NCBI RefSeq assembly: GCF_004569505.1
Contig: NZ_SPPK01000001.1
Coordinates: forward strand, 310,001-374,000
Origin: Dysgonomonas mossii
GTDB taxonomy: Bacteria; Bacteroidota; Bacteroidia; Bacteroidales; Dysgonomonadaceae
DNA length: 64,000 bases
Direction of reading: 5' to 3'
A program made the translations under genes and the position numbers. This document shows, piece after piece, positions 54,799-63,906 of this stretch (its first letter is position 1; the number at the start of each line of letters is the position of its first letter). The notes beneath the pieces are model-generated. The model made no database searches. It worked only from the letters and a program-made list of their open reading frames with translations, and was not told the origin of the DNA.

Positions 54799-55638
54799 AT
54801 GAAAGATAGTGTCTTATTGCAGGATACTGTCTATATTCATCGTTTTTCATTAAATCCTGTAGAAGGTGAGATTGTGAATATGACTAACAAACAATTATAT
54901 TCTGCTCATCAAGATAGCATTGGAGATGTTGTAAGATATTCCGGCGATCTTCTGCCTTTCAATCTGGAACAAGTAGATGGGATTTTCTGCCTGTTGCTTT
55001 TATGCTTATTTCTTTTTACATATATATATAGTGGCGGGTTATCTTTCTTGAAAGAGAGTATCTCCTTCCTGTTTACTCCTGTAAAGGCCTCAAGAATACA
55101 TAGTCAGACTACATCGAGGGAAATGATATATAGCTATTTCCTTATTTTTCAGTCTGCTGTTTTATCTGCAATATGTATTTATGATGTTTTTGTAGAGTAT
55201 GAATCTTCTGTGCAAAGTAATAGTAAAGCTTTTCTGACTATTGTCACATTTATCGTTGCCATAGCTTTGTTTTTTGGAATCAAAGATTTTATTTACAAAC
55301 TGATAGGTTATATCTTTAATCAGAAGAAAGCAATGAATTCGTGGCGAAGAATGCATATGGTGTCTATCGAGGTGCTGGGGATACTATATTTTCTGCCTAC
55401 GTTACTCTTGATTTATTCTAATTTTTATCATACTGAGATATTAATACTTATATTAATACTCTTCTTAATTGTTCAAATAACACTTTTTTATCAAATAATA
55501 GTCTTTTTTATTGGTCAAAAATTTAACTTTTTGTATTTGATTGCCTACCTTTGCACCTTTGAAATATTACCTTATGTGTATTTAGCGATAGGATTGATTC
55601 AATTATATAGAACCGACGTATTTAACACACTATTATGA
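54799..55638 (+). CDS. DUF4271 membrane protein
   Basis: The 279-residue protein starts at the ATG at 54799; a TTG at 54766 is an alternative. An initial soluble part is followed by about six hydrophobic segments (e.g. LLLLCLFLFTYIY, FLTIVTFIVAIALFFGI, LILILILFLIVQITLFY). DUF4271 proteins are conserved in Bacteroidetes next to hemD, as here, with a 4-bp overlap. No function is assigned. Confidence 0.85.
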   Translation: MKDSVLLQDTVYIHRFSLNPVEGEIVNMTNKQLYSAHQDSIGDVVRYSGDLLPFNLEQVDGIFCLLLLCLFLFTYIYSGGLSFLKESISFLFTPVKASRIHSQTTSREMIYSYFLIFQSAVLSAICIYDVFVEYESSVQSNSKAFLTIVTFIVAIALFFGIKDFIYKLIGYIFNQKKAMNSWRRMHMVSIEVLGILYFLPTLLLIYSNFYHTEILILILILFLIVQITLFYQIIVFFIGQKFNFLYLIAYLCTFEILPYVYLAIGLIQLYRTDVFNTLL

Positions 55639-56393
55639 CCTTGAAAGTAAAGAAGATATTAATCTCTCAACCTGCTCCGACAACAGAGAAATCGCCTTAC
55701 TTTGATATTGCCGAGAAATATCATGTGCAAATGGATTTTCGTCCGTTTATTCGTGTAGATGGCATTGATGTAAAAGAGTTTAGGCAACAGCGTATTAATA
55801 TACAAGATTATACAGCAGTCGTTTTTACAGCAAGGATTGCAATAGATCATTTCTTCTCTCTCTGTGAGGAACTTAGAGTAACAATGCCCGAAACAATGAA
55901 ATATTTTTGTATATCGGAAGCAGTCGCTTTGTATCTGCAAAAATATATTGTTTACAGAAAGCGCAAGATATTCTTTAGTGCAACAGGTAAGATGGATGGT
56001 CTGGCAACAGCTTTAACAAAACACAACAAAGAAAAATTTATTGTACCTGTCTCGGATGTACATACAGAAGACCTTACGGCAGTATTGGACGAGAAAAAAG
56101 TTGATTATACAAAATCTGTGATGTACAGAACTGTGAGTAATGAAATAACCGAGTCTGAGATATTATCTTACGATATGATGATATTTTTTACTCCGGCCGG
56201 TATTGTTTCTTTATTTAAGAATATGCCTAATTTTGAACAAGGAGAGAGAGCTATCGGCTGTTTTGGTACCGCTACAGCAAAAGCTGTTCGCGATGCGGGC
56301 TTGAGGCTCGATTGTGAAGCTCCGCTTCCCGGTATGCCATCTATGACGGCTGCATTAGAAGCGTTTATAAAGGAAAATCATAAAGCCAAATAG
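55635..56393 (+). CDS. hemD: Uroporphyrinogen-III synthase
   Basis: This 252-residue enzyme closes the tetrapyrrole ring in heme and siroheme synthesis. Low sequence conservation is normal for HemD; recognisable are the N-terminal KKILISQPAPTTEKSPYFD, YTAVVFTARIAIDHFF, YFCISEAVALYLQK and the closing IGCFGTATAKAVRDAGLRLDC. It overlaps the DUF4271 gene by 4 bp and ends at a strong terminator. Confidence 0.9.
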   Translation: MTLKVKKILISQPAPTTEKSPYFDIAEKYHVQMDFRPFIRVDGIDVKEFRQQRINIQDYTAVVFTARIAIDHFFSLCEELRVTMPETMKYFCISEAVALYLQKYIVYRKRKIFFSATGKMDGLATALTKHNKEKFIVPVSDVHTEDLTAVLDEKKVDYTKSVMYRTVSNEITESEILSYDMMIFFTPAGIVSLFKNMPNFEQGERAIGCFGTATAKAVRDAGLRLDCEAPLPGMPSMTAALEAFIKENHKAK

Positions 56394-56413
56394 GTTTGAA
56401 GCAAATAAAATAT

Positions 56414-56443
56414 AAAGCTTAACTTTTGGGTTAAGCTTTTTTT
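56414..56443 (+). terminator. Intrinsic terminator after hemD
   Basis: 9-bp stem AAGCTTAAC / GTTAAGCTT with a TTTTGG loop and a T-run. Confidence 0.88.
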
Positions 56444-56455
56444 ATATCATTTCTG

Positions 56456-57154
56456 ATGGTTATTGTAGATAAAGATCTGGGGGAAATAAGGCTTGTTAAG
56501 AATGCAAGAGCCAAAAGGATAATCGTTCGAAAAAAAGATGGTTATCTACAACTTACATATCCACCATCAGTAAGTATGTCCTTTGTCGAGAAGACTATTC
56601 GTGATATGAAGCCTCGTCTGATGTCGTTAGTTGAAAAAAAGACTACCGGTATTTTATTTACTCCCGATATAGAATTTAACACCTTTAGCTTTACCTTGAA
56701 GTTGATTACCGGAATATCGACCAAGAATTATTATATGAGTCTGAAAGAAGGGATATTATCCATCTCATGTCCGGCTGATATAAATTACAATGATTCAACA
56801 GTTCAATCGACAATAAAAGGCTTTGTAGAAAAAGCCCTTCGCTATGAGGCAAACAGGCTATTTCCGGCAAAAGTAAAATCATTTGCAGAAAGGTACGGTT
56901 TTAAATATACCGAACTAAAGATTAATAAGAGTCGTACCCGATGGGGAAGCTGTTCATCAAAGAAGACAATAAACCTGTCGTTTTACTGTATGCTCTTACC
57001 TGAATACCTTGTGGATTTTGTAATCTTGCACGAACTATGCCATACGGTAGAAATGAATCATGGAGAACGTTTTTGGCAATTGCTGGATAAAGTATCGGAT
57101 GATAAAGCAAAAGAGTTGACAAGGGTTTTAAAAGACCATAAAACAATGTTATAA
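56456..57154 (+). CDS. YgjP-like (DUF45) zinc metallopeptidase
   Basis: This 232-residue protein has the SprT-like zinc motif ILHELCHTVEMNHGERFW (HExxH with the third His about 7 residues later, typical of DUF45/WLM-type). The conserved TRWGSCSSKKTINLSFYCMLLP precedes it. It is presumably a cytoplasmic peptidase of unknown substrate. It stands alone, with its stop codon 2 bp from the end of the convergent cytidine deaminase gene. Confidence 0.9.
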   Translation: MVIVDKDLGEIRLVKNARAKRIIVRKKDGYLQLTYPPSVSMSFVEKTIRDMKPRLMSLVEKKTTGILFTPDIEFNTFSFTLKLITGISTKNYYMSLKEGILSISCPADINYNDSTVQSTIKGFVEKALRYEANRLFPAKVKSFAERYGFKYTELKINKSRTRWGSCSSKKTINLSFYCMLLPEYLVDFVILHELCHTVEMNHGERFWQLLDKVSDDKAKELTRVLKDHKTML

Positions 57155-57155
57155 A

Positions 57156-57638
57156 TTAGTCGTCTAGCGATTCCTTCCCAAATCCTACAGGAAGAAGTGC
57201 TTTGGCAGATTTTAATTCATAGATTTTACTTTCACCGTACAATATTACTCTCATTGGGGAACTATGTCTATTCTCCGTTTCTAACAAAACTTGCCTGCAA
57301 CCGCCACACGGGCTACAAGGGTTTGCTGTAAAGGCTCCGTCATGACAAGCGGCAACCGCAATTGCTTCAATCGAAGCCTCCGGATATTGTGCATTTGCAT
57401 AAAACACAGCAACCCGTTCGGCACATAACCCTGAAGGGTAAGCCGCATTTTCCTGATTGCTGCCCGTAACAATTTTTCCATTGGAAAGAAGAACTGCCGC
57501 TCCTACATGAAAGCCTGAGTAGGGCGCATATGCTTTTTCCGCAGCCGCTTTAGCCTCTATTATAAGTTTTTTTATACTTTCGGTAGCCTCTTCAAAGGTG
57601 TAAACGAGTATCTTTGTTATTAAATTAAAATTTTCCAT
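57156..57638 (-). CDS. cdd: Cytidine deaminase
   Basis: This 160-residue zinc enzyme converts cytidine and deoxycytidine to uridine forms. The zinc and catalytic motifs are AAYPSGLCAERVAVFYA (Cys, catalytic Glu of CAE) and PCSPCGGCRQVLLE (PCxxC). It has the single-domain homotetrameric length. It diverges from the LysM glucosaminidase gene. Confidence 0.96.
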   Translation of the reverse strand: MENFNLITKILVYTFEEATESIKKLIIEAKAAAEKAYAPYSGFHVGAAVLLSNGKIVTGSNQENAAYPSGLCAERVAVFYANAQYPEASIEAIAVAACHDGAFTANPCSPCGGCRQVLLETENRHSSPMRVILYGESKIYELKSAKALLPVGFGKESLDD

Positions 57639-57673
57639 TTTATTACTGTTACAAATAAAATACTTCTAAATAT

Positions 57674-58612
57674 ATGAAAAAAGCAAATAGCTCGGATATA
57701 TCTCTCAAATTTATTATCCTTTCTGTACTTGTTTTTCTGTCTACTACATCTGCCTATTCTCAGGCAAAACGATACAAGATATACGATGACTATATCGAGA
57801 CTTACAAAGGCATAGCTGTAGATCACATGAGAAAATATAAAATTCCGGCAAGTATAACGCTCGCTCAGGGGTTGTTAGAATCAGGTGCGGGTAAAAGTGC
57901 TTTGACTAAAAATTCGAATAATCACTTTGGTATTAAGTGTCACAACGATTGGACAGGAGGAAAAGTCTATCAAGCAGATGATACCCCGAATGATTGTTTC
58001 AGAAAATATAAAAGAGCTGAAGATTCATTTGAAGATCATTCGAGATTTCTAGCCGATAAACCTCGATATAAAAGTCTGTTTGCTTTAGAAATTACTGATT
58101 ATAGAGGATGGGCAAAAGGATTGCAGCAAGCAGGATATGCAACCGATAAAGCTTATGCGAACAAACTGATAAAGCTAATTGAAGATTATGAGCTTTACCA
58201 ACACGATAAAAGAGGATTCTCTAAGGAGAAAATAAGAGAAATAGAAGAAACTCAGGTAAGAAATAAAGAGTATCGTCATATTCCATATAAAACACACAAT
58301 CTGGTTTATGTGATAGCAGAAGCGGGTGATACGTACGAGGGTATTGCGGGCGAATTTGATTTTAAGCCAAAAGACTTGTATAAATACAATGAAGTACCCG
58401 AAGGCTTCCCTTTGAAGGCAGGTGATTTGGTCTATTTTGAGAAGAAAAAATCGAAAGCCGATAAACCGTATTATGAGCACGAAGTTCAGGTGGGAGAGTC
58501 TATGTATAGTATTTCTCAGCTGTATGGTATCAAGGTGAAAAACTTGTACAAAATGAACAAAAAAGATTTTGAATATGTCCCTACCGAAGGAGATGTCTTA
58601 AAACTAAGATAA
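57674..58612 (+). CDS. Peptidoglycan glucosaminidase with LysM domains
   Basis: This 312-residue exported enzyme has a signal peptide ending near AYSQ. The glucosaminidase domain (about 40-180) contains PASITLAQGLLESGAGKSAL with the catalytic Glu, then NNHFGIKCH and KYKRAEDSFEDHSRFL. Two LysM repeats follow (about 212-256 and 268-312; YEHEVQVGESMYSISQLYGI is the start of the second). It should cut cell-wall glycan for growth or division. A terminator follows. Confidence 0.95.
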   Translation: MKKANSSDISLKFIILSVLVFLSTTSAYSQAKRYKIYDDYIETYKGIAVDHMRKYKIPASITLAQGLLESGAGKSALTKNSNNHFGIKCHNDWTGGKVYQADDTPNDCFRKYKRAEDSFEDHSRFLADKPRYKSLFALEITDYRGWAKGLQQAGYATDKAYANKLIKLIEDYELYQHDKRGFSKEKIREIEETQVRNKEYRHIPYKTHNLVYVIAEAGDTYEGIAGEFDFKPKDLYKYNEVPEGFPLKAGDLVYFEKKKSKADKPYYEHEVQVGESMYSISQLYGIKVKNLYKMNKKDFEYVPTEGDVLKLR

Positions 58613-58650
58613 ATTTTATAATACACTAAAGAAAATAATAAATATAGACT

Positions 58651-58690
58651 AAAATGGTATTGACAGTAATCGGTCGATACCATTTTTTTT
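58651..58690 (+). terminator. Intrinsic terminator after the glucosaminidase gene
   Basis: 10-bp stem AAAATGGTAT / ATACCATTTT with a 16-nt loop and a T-run. Confidence 0.85.
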
Positions 58691-58763
58691 GTTTTAATAT
58701 TCTATTGTCTTGTTTCTGAAATTATACTACTTTTATGGTATATAACATAATAACTCTGATAAA

Positions 58764-60044
58764 ATGAAAAATAGTCTTCTGTTTTTTTTATGTGCAGTTT
58801 TCTCGTTGGTAGTGAGTGCACAAGACAACCCGAAATATCTAGTAGGAGCTGTCCCCGAAGTGGACGGTAAGATTGTTTTTTCGAAGAAGATACCTGTAAA
58901 GGGGCAAATCTCCGACGAACAGCTTTTTTCATTGATGGAAAAATGGGCAATAAACAACTATGATAATGCACAGACTGATGAGAAAGATTTGAATAATCGG
59001 GTTCTGCTAAGTAAGGCTGACGATAAAATGATCGCATGTTTTGGAGAGAAATATCTTGAGTTTAAGCGAAGTTCTCTTGTGCTTGATCGGGCTAAGATGA
59101 TTTATCAGTTGATCTTGGAAACGAAAGATGGGGCATGCGAAGTAACGTTGAGGAATATAAAATATAGCTATTCTGATAGTAAGAAACTGCTTCCGGCAGA
59201 GGAGATGATATCCGACAAAATAGCTCTCAACAAAAAAGGAGATAAACTAAATCGCTATTATGATAAATTCAGAATACATACTGTAGATTCTGTAAACGGC
59301 ATATACAAATCTATAGACATTTATCTGAACGGTATTAATACAACAGGTGCAACAACCTCATTGCAAGCAGAGGCGAAAACATATTCAGCTCCTGCAGTAC
59401 CACAGAAAGACAGTTCGGTAGAAGTGCCTTTAGCCGCTGCCGCTCAATCTATACCTGATCCTGTTCAGGTTGCGGCATCGATTCCGATAACATCTAATAA
59501 TGCCCCGCAAACGATTGCCGCTGGAGGGGTTGCTGCGATGGAAGGATTCAGGCAGATAACGCCCGATAAAATACCGGGCAATATTATCAAGCTGTTAGGA
59601 GATTGGATATTGATCACTTCGGGTACTGCCGATCAAATGAATGTGATGACTGCCTCGTGGGGTGGACTTGGTACATTCTGGGAAAAGCCTGTATCATTCT
59701 GTTTCCTCAATCCTTCACGCTACTCGGTACAAACAATGGATAAAGGTGAGACCTATACAATATCGTTTTACACTGAAGCGTATAAAGATGCTTTGCGATA
59801 TTGCGGTTCGGTAAGTGGGCGTACTACAGATAAAATAAAAGGATCGGGATTGACACCGATCAAAACTCCATCAGGTGCTACAGCATTTGCTGAAGCCTGG
59901 ATGATCTTTGAATGTAAGAAAATAGTAGTGCAGCCAATTACACCGGAAGCTGTAGTTGATAAATCTTTACCTAACAAAGATTGGAGTAAAAGCGGATATC
60001 ATAAAATGTATATCGGTGAAATATTGAATGTTTGGATTAAATAA
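58764..60044 (+). CDS. Exported DUF4468-flavin-reductase-like fusion
   Basis: This 426-residue protein has a signal peptide (about 1-20, VVSAQ). A DUF4468 domain follows (about 35-190, GKIVFSKKIPVKGQISDEQL ... LVLDRAKMIYQLILETKD), then an Ala/Pro/Ser-rich linker (about 195-255). The C-terminal flavin-reductase-like FMN-binding barrel (about 262-426) has WILITSGTADQMNVMTASWG and KPVSFCFLNPSRYS. DUF4468 is a TBP-like fold domain of unknown role. Flavin-reductase-like domains are usually cytoplasmic, so the exported fusion is unusual. The SDR gene follows after 6 bp. Confidence 0.85.
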   Translation: MKNSLLFFLCAVFSLVVSAQDNPKYLVGAVPEVDGKIVFSKKIPVKGQISDEQLFSLMEKWAINNYDNAQTDEKDLNNRVLLSKADDKMIACFGEKYLEFKRSSLVLDRAKMIYQLILETKDGACEVTLRNIKYSYSDSKKLLPAEEMISDKIALNKKGDKLNRYYDKFRIHTVDSVNGIYKSIDIYLNGINTTGATTSLQAEAKTYSAPAVPQKDSSVEVPLAAAAQSIPDPVQVAASIPITSNNAPQTIAAGGVAAMEGFRQITPDKIPGNIIKLLGDWILITSGTADQMNVMTASWGGLGTFWEKPVSFCFLNPSRYSVQTMDKGETYTISFYTEAYKDALRYCGSVSGRTTDKIKGSGLTPIKTPSGATAFAEAWMIFECKKIVVQPITPEAVVDKSLPNKDWSKSGYHKMYIGEILNVWIK

Positions 60045-60050
60045 ACTCAG

Positions 60051-60815
60051 ATGAAAAAAATAGCATTAATAACCGGTGCTACGTCCGGTTTGGGCAAGGC
60101 AATTGCTTTGCGGCTGGGCAAGGAAGGGTATAACCTTATTATTACCGGACGAAGAAAGGATAAATTAGAAGAACTGGATAGAGAAATAAGCATAAACTAT
60201 GGTTCTACGGTCCTCCCTCTATGCTTTGATGTAAGAAAATACGATGAGGTAGAGGCTGCTTTGGGCAACCTTGCCGAAAAGTGGAAAAATATTGATGTCC
60301 TTGTCAATAATGCGGGGCTTGCTGTAGGGCTAGACCCAATTTACAAAGGCGAAGTTGATGACTGGGAAAGAATGATAGATACAAATGTCAAAGGTTTGTT
60401 GTATGTTACTCGGGTGGTTACTCCCGTTATGGTAGAGCGTTGCTCGGGGCATATAATCAATATAGGGTCTATTGCCGGAAAGGCTGTTTATCCGAATGGT
60501 GCTGTATATTGTGCGACTAAGTATGCCGTGAATGCATTGCATCAAGGTATGCGTATGGATCTGCTGCCTTATAATATTCGGGTGACTCAGATTTGTCCAG
60601 GAGCTGTGGAAACGGAATTCTCGTTAGTTCGCTTCAAAGGAGACAAAGGGCGTGCCGATCAGGTATATACCGGTTATGAGAATTTGGTTGCTGACGATAT
60701 TGCTGAATCTGTTTATTTTGCCATATCGCAACCTCCGCATGTGGATATTCAGGATATGCTGGTGATGCCTACGGCACAGGCTACAGGGAATATGTTCCAT
60801 AAAAAGGAGAAGTAG
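60051..60815 (+). CDS. Short-chain dehydrogenase/reductase (YdfG-like)
   Basis: This 254-residue NADP(H)-dependent oxidoreductase has the cofactor motif GATSGLGKAIA (TGxxxGxG), RKDKLEEL after strand two, the structural NNAG and the catalytic YCATKYAV with Tyr-x-x-x-Lys and the preceding Ser in NIGSIAG. It resembles the 3-hydroxy acid dehydrogenase branch (YdfG); the substrate is not certain. It is co-transcribed with the DUF4468 fusion gene. Confidence 0.93.
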   Translation: MKKIALITGATSGLGKAIALRLGKEGYNLIITGRRKDKLEELDREISINYGSTVLPLCFDVRKYDEVEAALGNLAEKWKNIDVLVNNAGLAVGLDPIYKGEVDDWERMIDTNVKGLLYVTRVVTPVMVERCSGHIINIGSIAGKAVYPNGAVYCATKYAVNALHQGMRMDLLPYNIRVTQICPGAVETEFSLVRFKGDKGRADQVYTGYENLVADDIAESVYFAISQPPHVDIQDMLVMPTAQATGNMFHKKEK

Positions 60816-60902
60816 CAAGAGCAGAGCATAAAAGGAGCAGTTTCTTGTTGTAAAGAAATATATAAACTTTCCGATGTGTATTGCATGAAGAAATAAATAT
60901 TG

Positions 60903-60910
60903 TAATTTTG
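60903..60910 (+). promoter_or_regulatory. -7 promoter element of the EamA transporter leader
   Basis: TAATTTTG matches TAnnTTTG; implies a leader of about 130 nt before the ATG at 61049. Confidence 0.55.
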
Positions 60911-60920
60911 CAGTACCAAA

Positions 60921-61004
60921 GCGTATATAATAATTCTTGAGTTTGTTGTATGCGAACGAAAATGCAAATGGAGGGGGTATCCGAAAAAGGGTATTCCTTT
61001 TTTT
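60921..61004 (+). promoter_or_regulatory. Structured leader with intrinsic terminator upstream of the EamA gene
   Basis: A first hairpin pairs GCGTATA (60921-60927) with TGTATGC (60947-60953). A second pairs GGGGTATCC (60974-60982) with GGGTATTCC (60989-60997) over nine pairs, with loop GAAAAA, followed directly by seven T. The terminator ends about 45 nt before the start codon. It could be an attenuator or riboswitch expression platform, or the end of a stand-alone RNA of about 85 nt. No known riboswitch class is recognised. Confidence 0.6.
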
Positions 61005-61048
61005 GTGCTTACCTGTGAGGTATAATGATTTAGAACTTAACATAAATA

Positions 61049-61960
61049 ATGGATCAAAGAATAAAAGGTGGATTGTTAGTGTTTATTGGAGCAGCAAGCT
61101 TCGGACTACTTTCCACTATCGTAAAATTTGCATATGCCGAAGGTTACACACTCGGCGAAATCACTGGAACGCAATCTTTCTCAGGAATGGTCATTTTATG
61201 GCTATTGTATTTTATTACCAAATCGGTAAAGAAAGGTGATAAAAAAGAAACGATTGATAATACTCAACCTAATACTAAATGGTGGAAAATAGTCATTGCC
61301 GGAACCTTTACGGGGCTGGTTGGTATATTCTATTACCAATGTGTGAAACTATTGCCTGCATCGGTCGCTATTATATTGCTGATGCAGTATCTGTGGATAA
61401 GTATGCTTATAGAGGCTGTGGTTTTCAGGAAGAAACCCGGACGTAAGCAATTGCTGCTACTTGGCATTGTTTTGATAGGGACTCTGCTTGCCGGTGGAAT
61501 ATTCAGTCAGGAGATTGTGCTCAATTTCAAAGGAGTCGTTTTCGGCTTGCTGGCGGCTACTAGTTATGCTATTTTCTTGATGACAAGCGGACGTGTAGGT
61601 AACGATCTGCCCGTACTGAAAAAGAGCGCTTTGATGATTACCGGATCATGCGTTATTACATGGATAATTTTTCCTCCATTGTTCTTCTTTAATGGTGTGT
61701 ATTTCGGTGGGCTTGTTTTTTGGGGGCTGGCATTGGCTCTGTTGGGTACGGTAGTTCCTCCTCTTTTCTTTTCTATGGGTATGCCCCGTGTGGGTGTCTC
61801 GATAGGTGCAATCCTTAATGCTGTCGAGTTGCCTGTCGCGATATCATCTTCGGCATTTATATTGCAAGAATCGGTAGATGCACTTCGCTGGCTCGGAGTA
61901 GCCCTAATTTTGTCGGCTATAGTAGCTACAAATATTAGAACAAAAGGAATAAGCAATTGA
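61049..61960 (+). CDS. EamA-family (DMT superfamily) transporter
   Basis: This 303-residue inner-membrane protein has ten hydrophobic segments in two homologous EamA halves (about 5-140 and 160-297). The first half starts IKGGLLVFIGAASFGLLSTI and the second FKGVVFGLLAATSYAIFLM. Members export metabolites such as amino acids or nucleosides; the substrate is unknown. The upstream leader carries a terminator hairpin, so expression may be controlled by attenuation. Confidence 0.93.
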   Translation: MDQRIKGGLLVFIGAASFGLLSTIVKFAYAEGYTLGEITGTQSFSGMVILWLLYFITKSVKKGDKKETIDNTQPNTKWWKIVIAGTFTGLVGIFYYQCVKLLPASVAIILLMQYLWISMLIEAVVFRKKPGRKQLLLLGIVLIGTLLAGGIFSQEIVLNFKGVVFGLLAATSYAIFLMTSGRVGNDLPVLKKSALMITGSCVITWIIFPPLFFFNGVYFGGLVFWGLALALLGTVVPPLFFSMGMPRVGVSIGAILNAVELPVAISSSAFILQESVDALRWLGVALILSAIVATNIRTKGISN

Positions 61961-62120
61961 GTGTAATAGTGACTTGATAGAAGTGGCTTTATTGAGCTAC
62001 ACTATAGGAAGAAAATTAATAATGAGAGTTTATAATTTATATGAAAAAGATTATCTATTATAAACGCTCTTTGATTTATTAGGTCATGAAAAGGAATTAT
62101 TCTCGCATTCGTTCTCATCT

Positions 62121-62166
62121 ATTCTTTTTAATCACAGAGTAAAAATAGTAATACGGAGTTTCTTGC
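62121..62166 (+). repeat. Dispersed CACAGAG repeat, copy 2
   Basis: ATTCTTTTTAATCACAGAGT then AAAAATAGTAATACGGAGTTTCTTG; matches 1437-1480 along its length. Arms TATTCTTTTTA and TAAAAATAGTA can form a hairpin. Confidence 0.55.
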
Positions 62167-62230
62167 GTCGTTCCTAAAGCATGTAAGAACAACGTATAGT
62201 ATTAATTATTATTGACTTCTTCGAAAGAAG

Positions 62231-62338
62231 AAAAAGTGACAAATAAAAACAACTTAAAAAGTGTCACTTTTGTCACCTTTTATTCGTAATGTATTGATTA
62301 TTTGTATTGTGCTGTTTTGTGCATTTGTCACTTTTTTA
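62231..62338 (+). repeat. Dispersed GTCAC-rich intergenic repeat, copy B
   Basis: AAAAAGTGACAAATAAAA, AAAAGTGTCACTTTTGTCAC, TTCGTAATGTATTG and TTTGTCACTTTTTT in the same order as copy A (12371-12480). It ends about 70 bp before trmD. Confidence 0.75.
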
Positions 62339-62379
62339 CTTATATCCCGGGCTCTTATTTATTAATTGAAAGAAAACTC

Positions 62380-62387
62380 TACCTTTG
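62380..62387 (+). promoter_or_regulatory. -7 promoter element for trmD; fixes the start codon
   Basis: TACCTTTG lies inside a longer in-frame extension (from 62366), so translation must begin at the ATG at 62408. Confidence 0.7.
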
Positions 62388-62407
62388 CAATTCATTTTAC
62401 TATAAGT

Positions 62408-63091
62408 ATGCGCATAGATATAATAAGTGTTTTGCCTGAAATGTTTACAGGTCTTTTGGATTGTTCTATTCTTAAGAGAGCTCAAGACAAAAGCTTAGTA
62501 GAAATAGTTGTTCACAATCTTCGTGATTATACAACAAATAAACACCGACGTGTGGATGATTATCCTTTCGGGGGCGAAGCCGGCATGGTGATGCAGATAG
62601 AACCGATCGATAATGCTATTTCAGCATTAAAGGAACAACGAGTGTACGATGAAGTGATCTATACATCACCCGATGGAGAAGTCTTTGATCAGAAAATAGC
62701 AAACCAAATGTCGTCGTATAACAATATTATTATCCTGTGTGGGCATTACAAAGGTATCGACTATCGCGTGCGCGAACATCTGATAACCCGTGAAATATCT
62801 ATAGGTGATTATGTCCTTACAGGAGGAGAATTGGCTGCTGCTGTTATGACTGATGCTATTGTACGGCTTTTACCCGGCGCAATAGGGGATGAGCAATCGG
62901 CTTTGTCAGATTCTTTTCAGGATAATTTACTTGCCCCGCCTGTTTATACACGTCCGGCAGAATATAAGGGTTGGCGTGTACCTGATATTTTGTTGTCGGG
63001 TCATCAGGCTAAGGTGGATGAATGGCGCTTGCAGCAAGCTATGGAGCGCACCGAACGTTTGCGTCCTGATTTGCTCGAAAAGAAAGATTAG
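62408..63091 (+). CDS. trmD: tRNA (guanine37-N1)-methyltransferase TrmD
   Basis: This 227-residue SPOUT-family enzyme methylates G37 of tRNAs. It starts [20 protein letters not shown]. The SAM-binding knot includes [18 protein letters not shown] and [18 protein letters not shown], and the catalytic Asp lies in [21 protein letters not shown]. The start at 62408 agrees with the family and with the promoter. It overlaps the convergent downstream gene by 4 bp at the stop codons. Confidence 0.97.
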   Translation: MRIDIISVLPEMFTGLLDCSILKRAQDKSLVEIVVHNLRDYTTNKHRRVDDYPFGGEAGMVMQIEPIDNAISALKEQRVYDEVIYTSPDGEVFDQKIANQMSSYNNIIILCGHYKGIDYRVREHLITREISIGDYVLTGGELAAAVMTDAIVRLLPGAIGDEQSALSDSFQDNLLAPPVYTRPAEYKGWRVPDILLSGHQAKVDEWRLQQAMERTERLRPDLLEKKD

Positions 63092-63906
63092 AATATTACC
63101 CTCACCATAACGCGCTCAGTACCAGTAGTCCATTTGGCTCCGTTTTGTATCAGGCGAATGGCTTCATTGTCACAAGTTCCGCAAAGACTTTGTTTTACTT
63201 CAAATAGATATGGGCGTCCTTGTTCGTCAACTGAGAATTCAATGGCTACTTTTCCTTTTCTGTCTTTGCACGAATCATCGGTAGGTCGGCGCATTGCCGT
63301 TTTTAAGTAGGTATTGTATCTGTTATATCCACCTATTGGTTCAGGTTTCCCTTTCTTTATAGTAAGAGAAGTATTTGCTTCGTCTTTGAAGTTCTCGGGC
63401 GCATAAACCTCTACCATGCCATCATCCTCTTGTTGGGATAATACAGTCAGAGCTGCGGTATTGATAGATTCCTCTTTGTCTAGTCTGAACTTGCTTATGT
63501 TGGGTTTATATGTTTTGGTTGCTTCGGTATTGTGTTTTGCTATTACAACTATATTCTCTACATAGTATTCTTCAGGTACGTATATGTTGATAATAGAGCT
63601 CATGCCTTTATCTTGTGCCTGTAGGTCGTTAGACTCATGGTATCCGATAATCATATATCCGGCTATAGCAAAAATCACAACAGCCGCCGCTGCTACACTT
63701 TGCCATATAGGATGATGTTTCTTGATTGTTTTTGTTTTGGCATTCAGGCGTTCGTGTATATTGTTGATACTTGCCAAGTGATCATCGTCGATACTGTCGA
63801 AACCTTCTATAGCCTCATACATAAACGGATCTTTCATCGAATCTTTTTCGATCCGATGAGCATCAACGCCTTTCCTTTGTCCTTTTATGTAATCTAAAAA
63901 ATTCAT
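63088..63906 (-). CDS. Anti-sigma-like membrane protein with TonB-type C-terminal domain
   Basis: This 272-residue protein has a cytoplasmic N-terminus (about 1-65), one membrane helix (about 67-88) and a periplasmic part ending in a TonB C-terminal-like domain ([47 protein letters not shown]). Its start overlaps the stop of a sigma-factor gene by 4 bp (ATGA). It is probably the partner that holds the sigma factor at the membrane (inference); the TonB-like domain may sense envelope partners. Confidence 0.75.
   Translation of the reverse strand: MNFLDYIKGQRKGVDAHRIEKDSMKDPFMYEAIEGFDSIDDDHLASINNIHERLNAKTKTIKKHHPIWQSVAAAAVVIFAIAGYMIIGYHESNDLQAQDKGMSSIINIYVPEEYYVENIVVIAKHNTEATKTYKPNISKFRLDKEESINTAALTVLSQQEDDGMVEVYAPENFKDEANTSLTIKKGKPEPIGGYNRYNTYLKTAMRRPTDDSCKDRKGKVAIEFSVDEQGRPYLFEVKQSLCGTCDNEAIRLIQNGAKWTTGTERVMVRVIF

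Larger units (their letters stand above)
61961..62407. other. 447-bp intergenic region with two dispersed repeats and the trmD promoter
   Basis: Contains an imperfect inverted repeat (AGAGTTTATAA at about 62027 with TTATAAACGCTCT ending near 62072), copy 2 of the CACAGAG repeat (62121-62166), copy B of the GTCAC repeat (62231-62338) and the trmD -7 box (62380-62387). No protein gene is supported. Confidence 0.6.
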
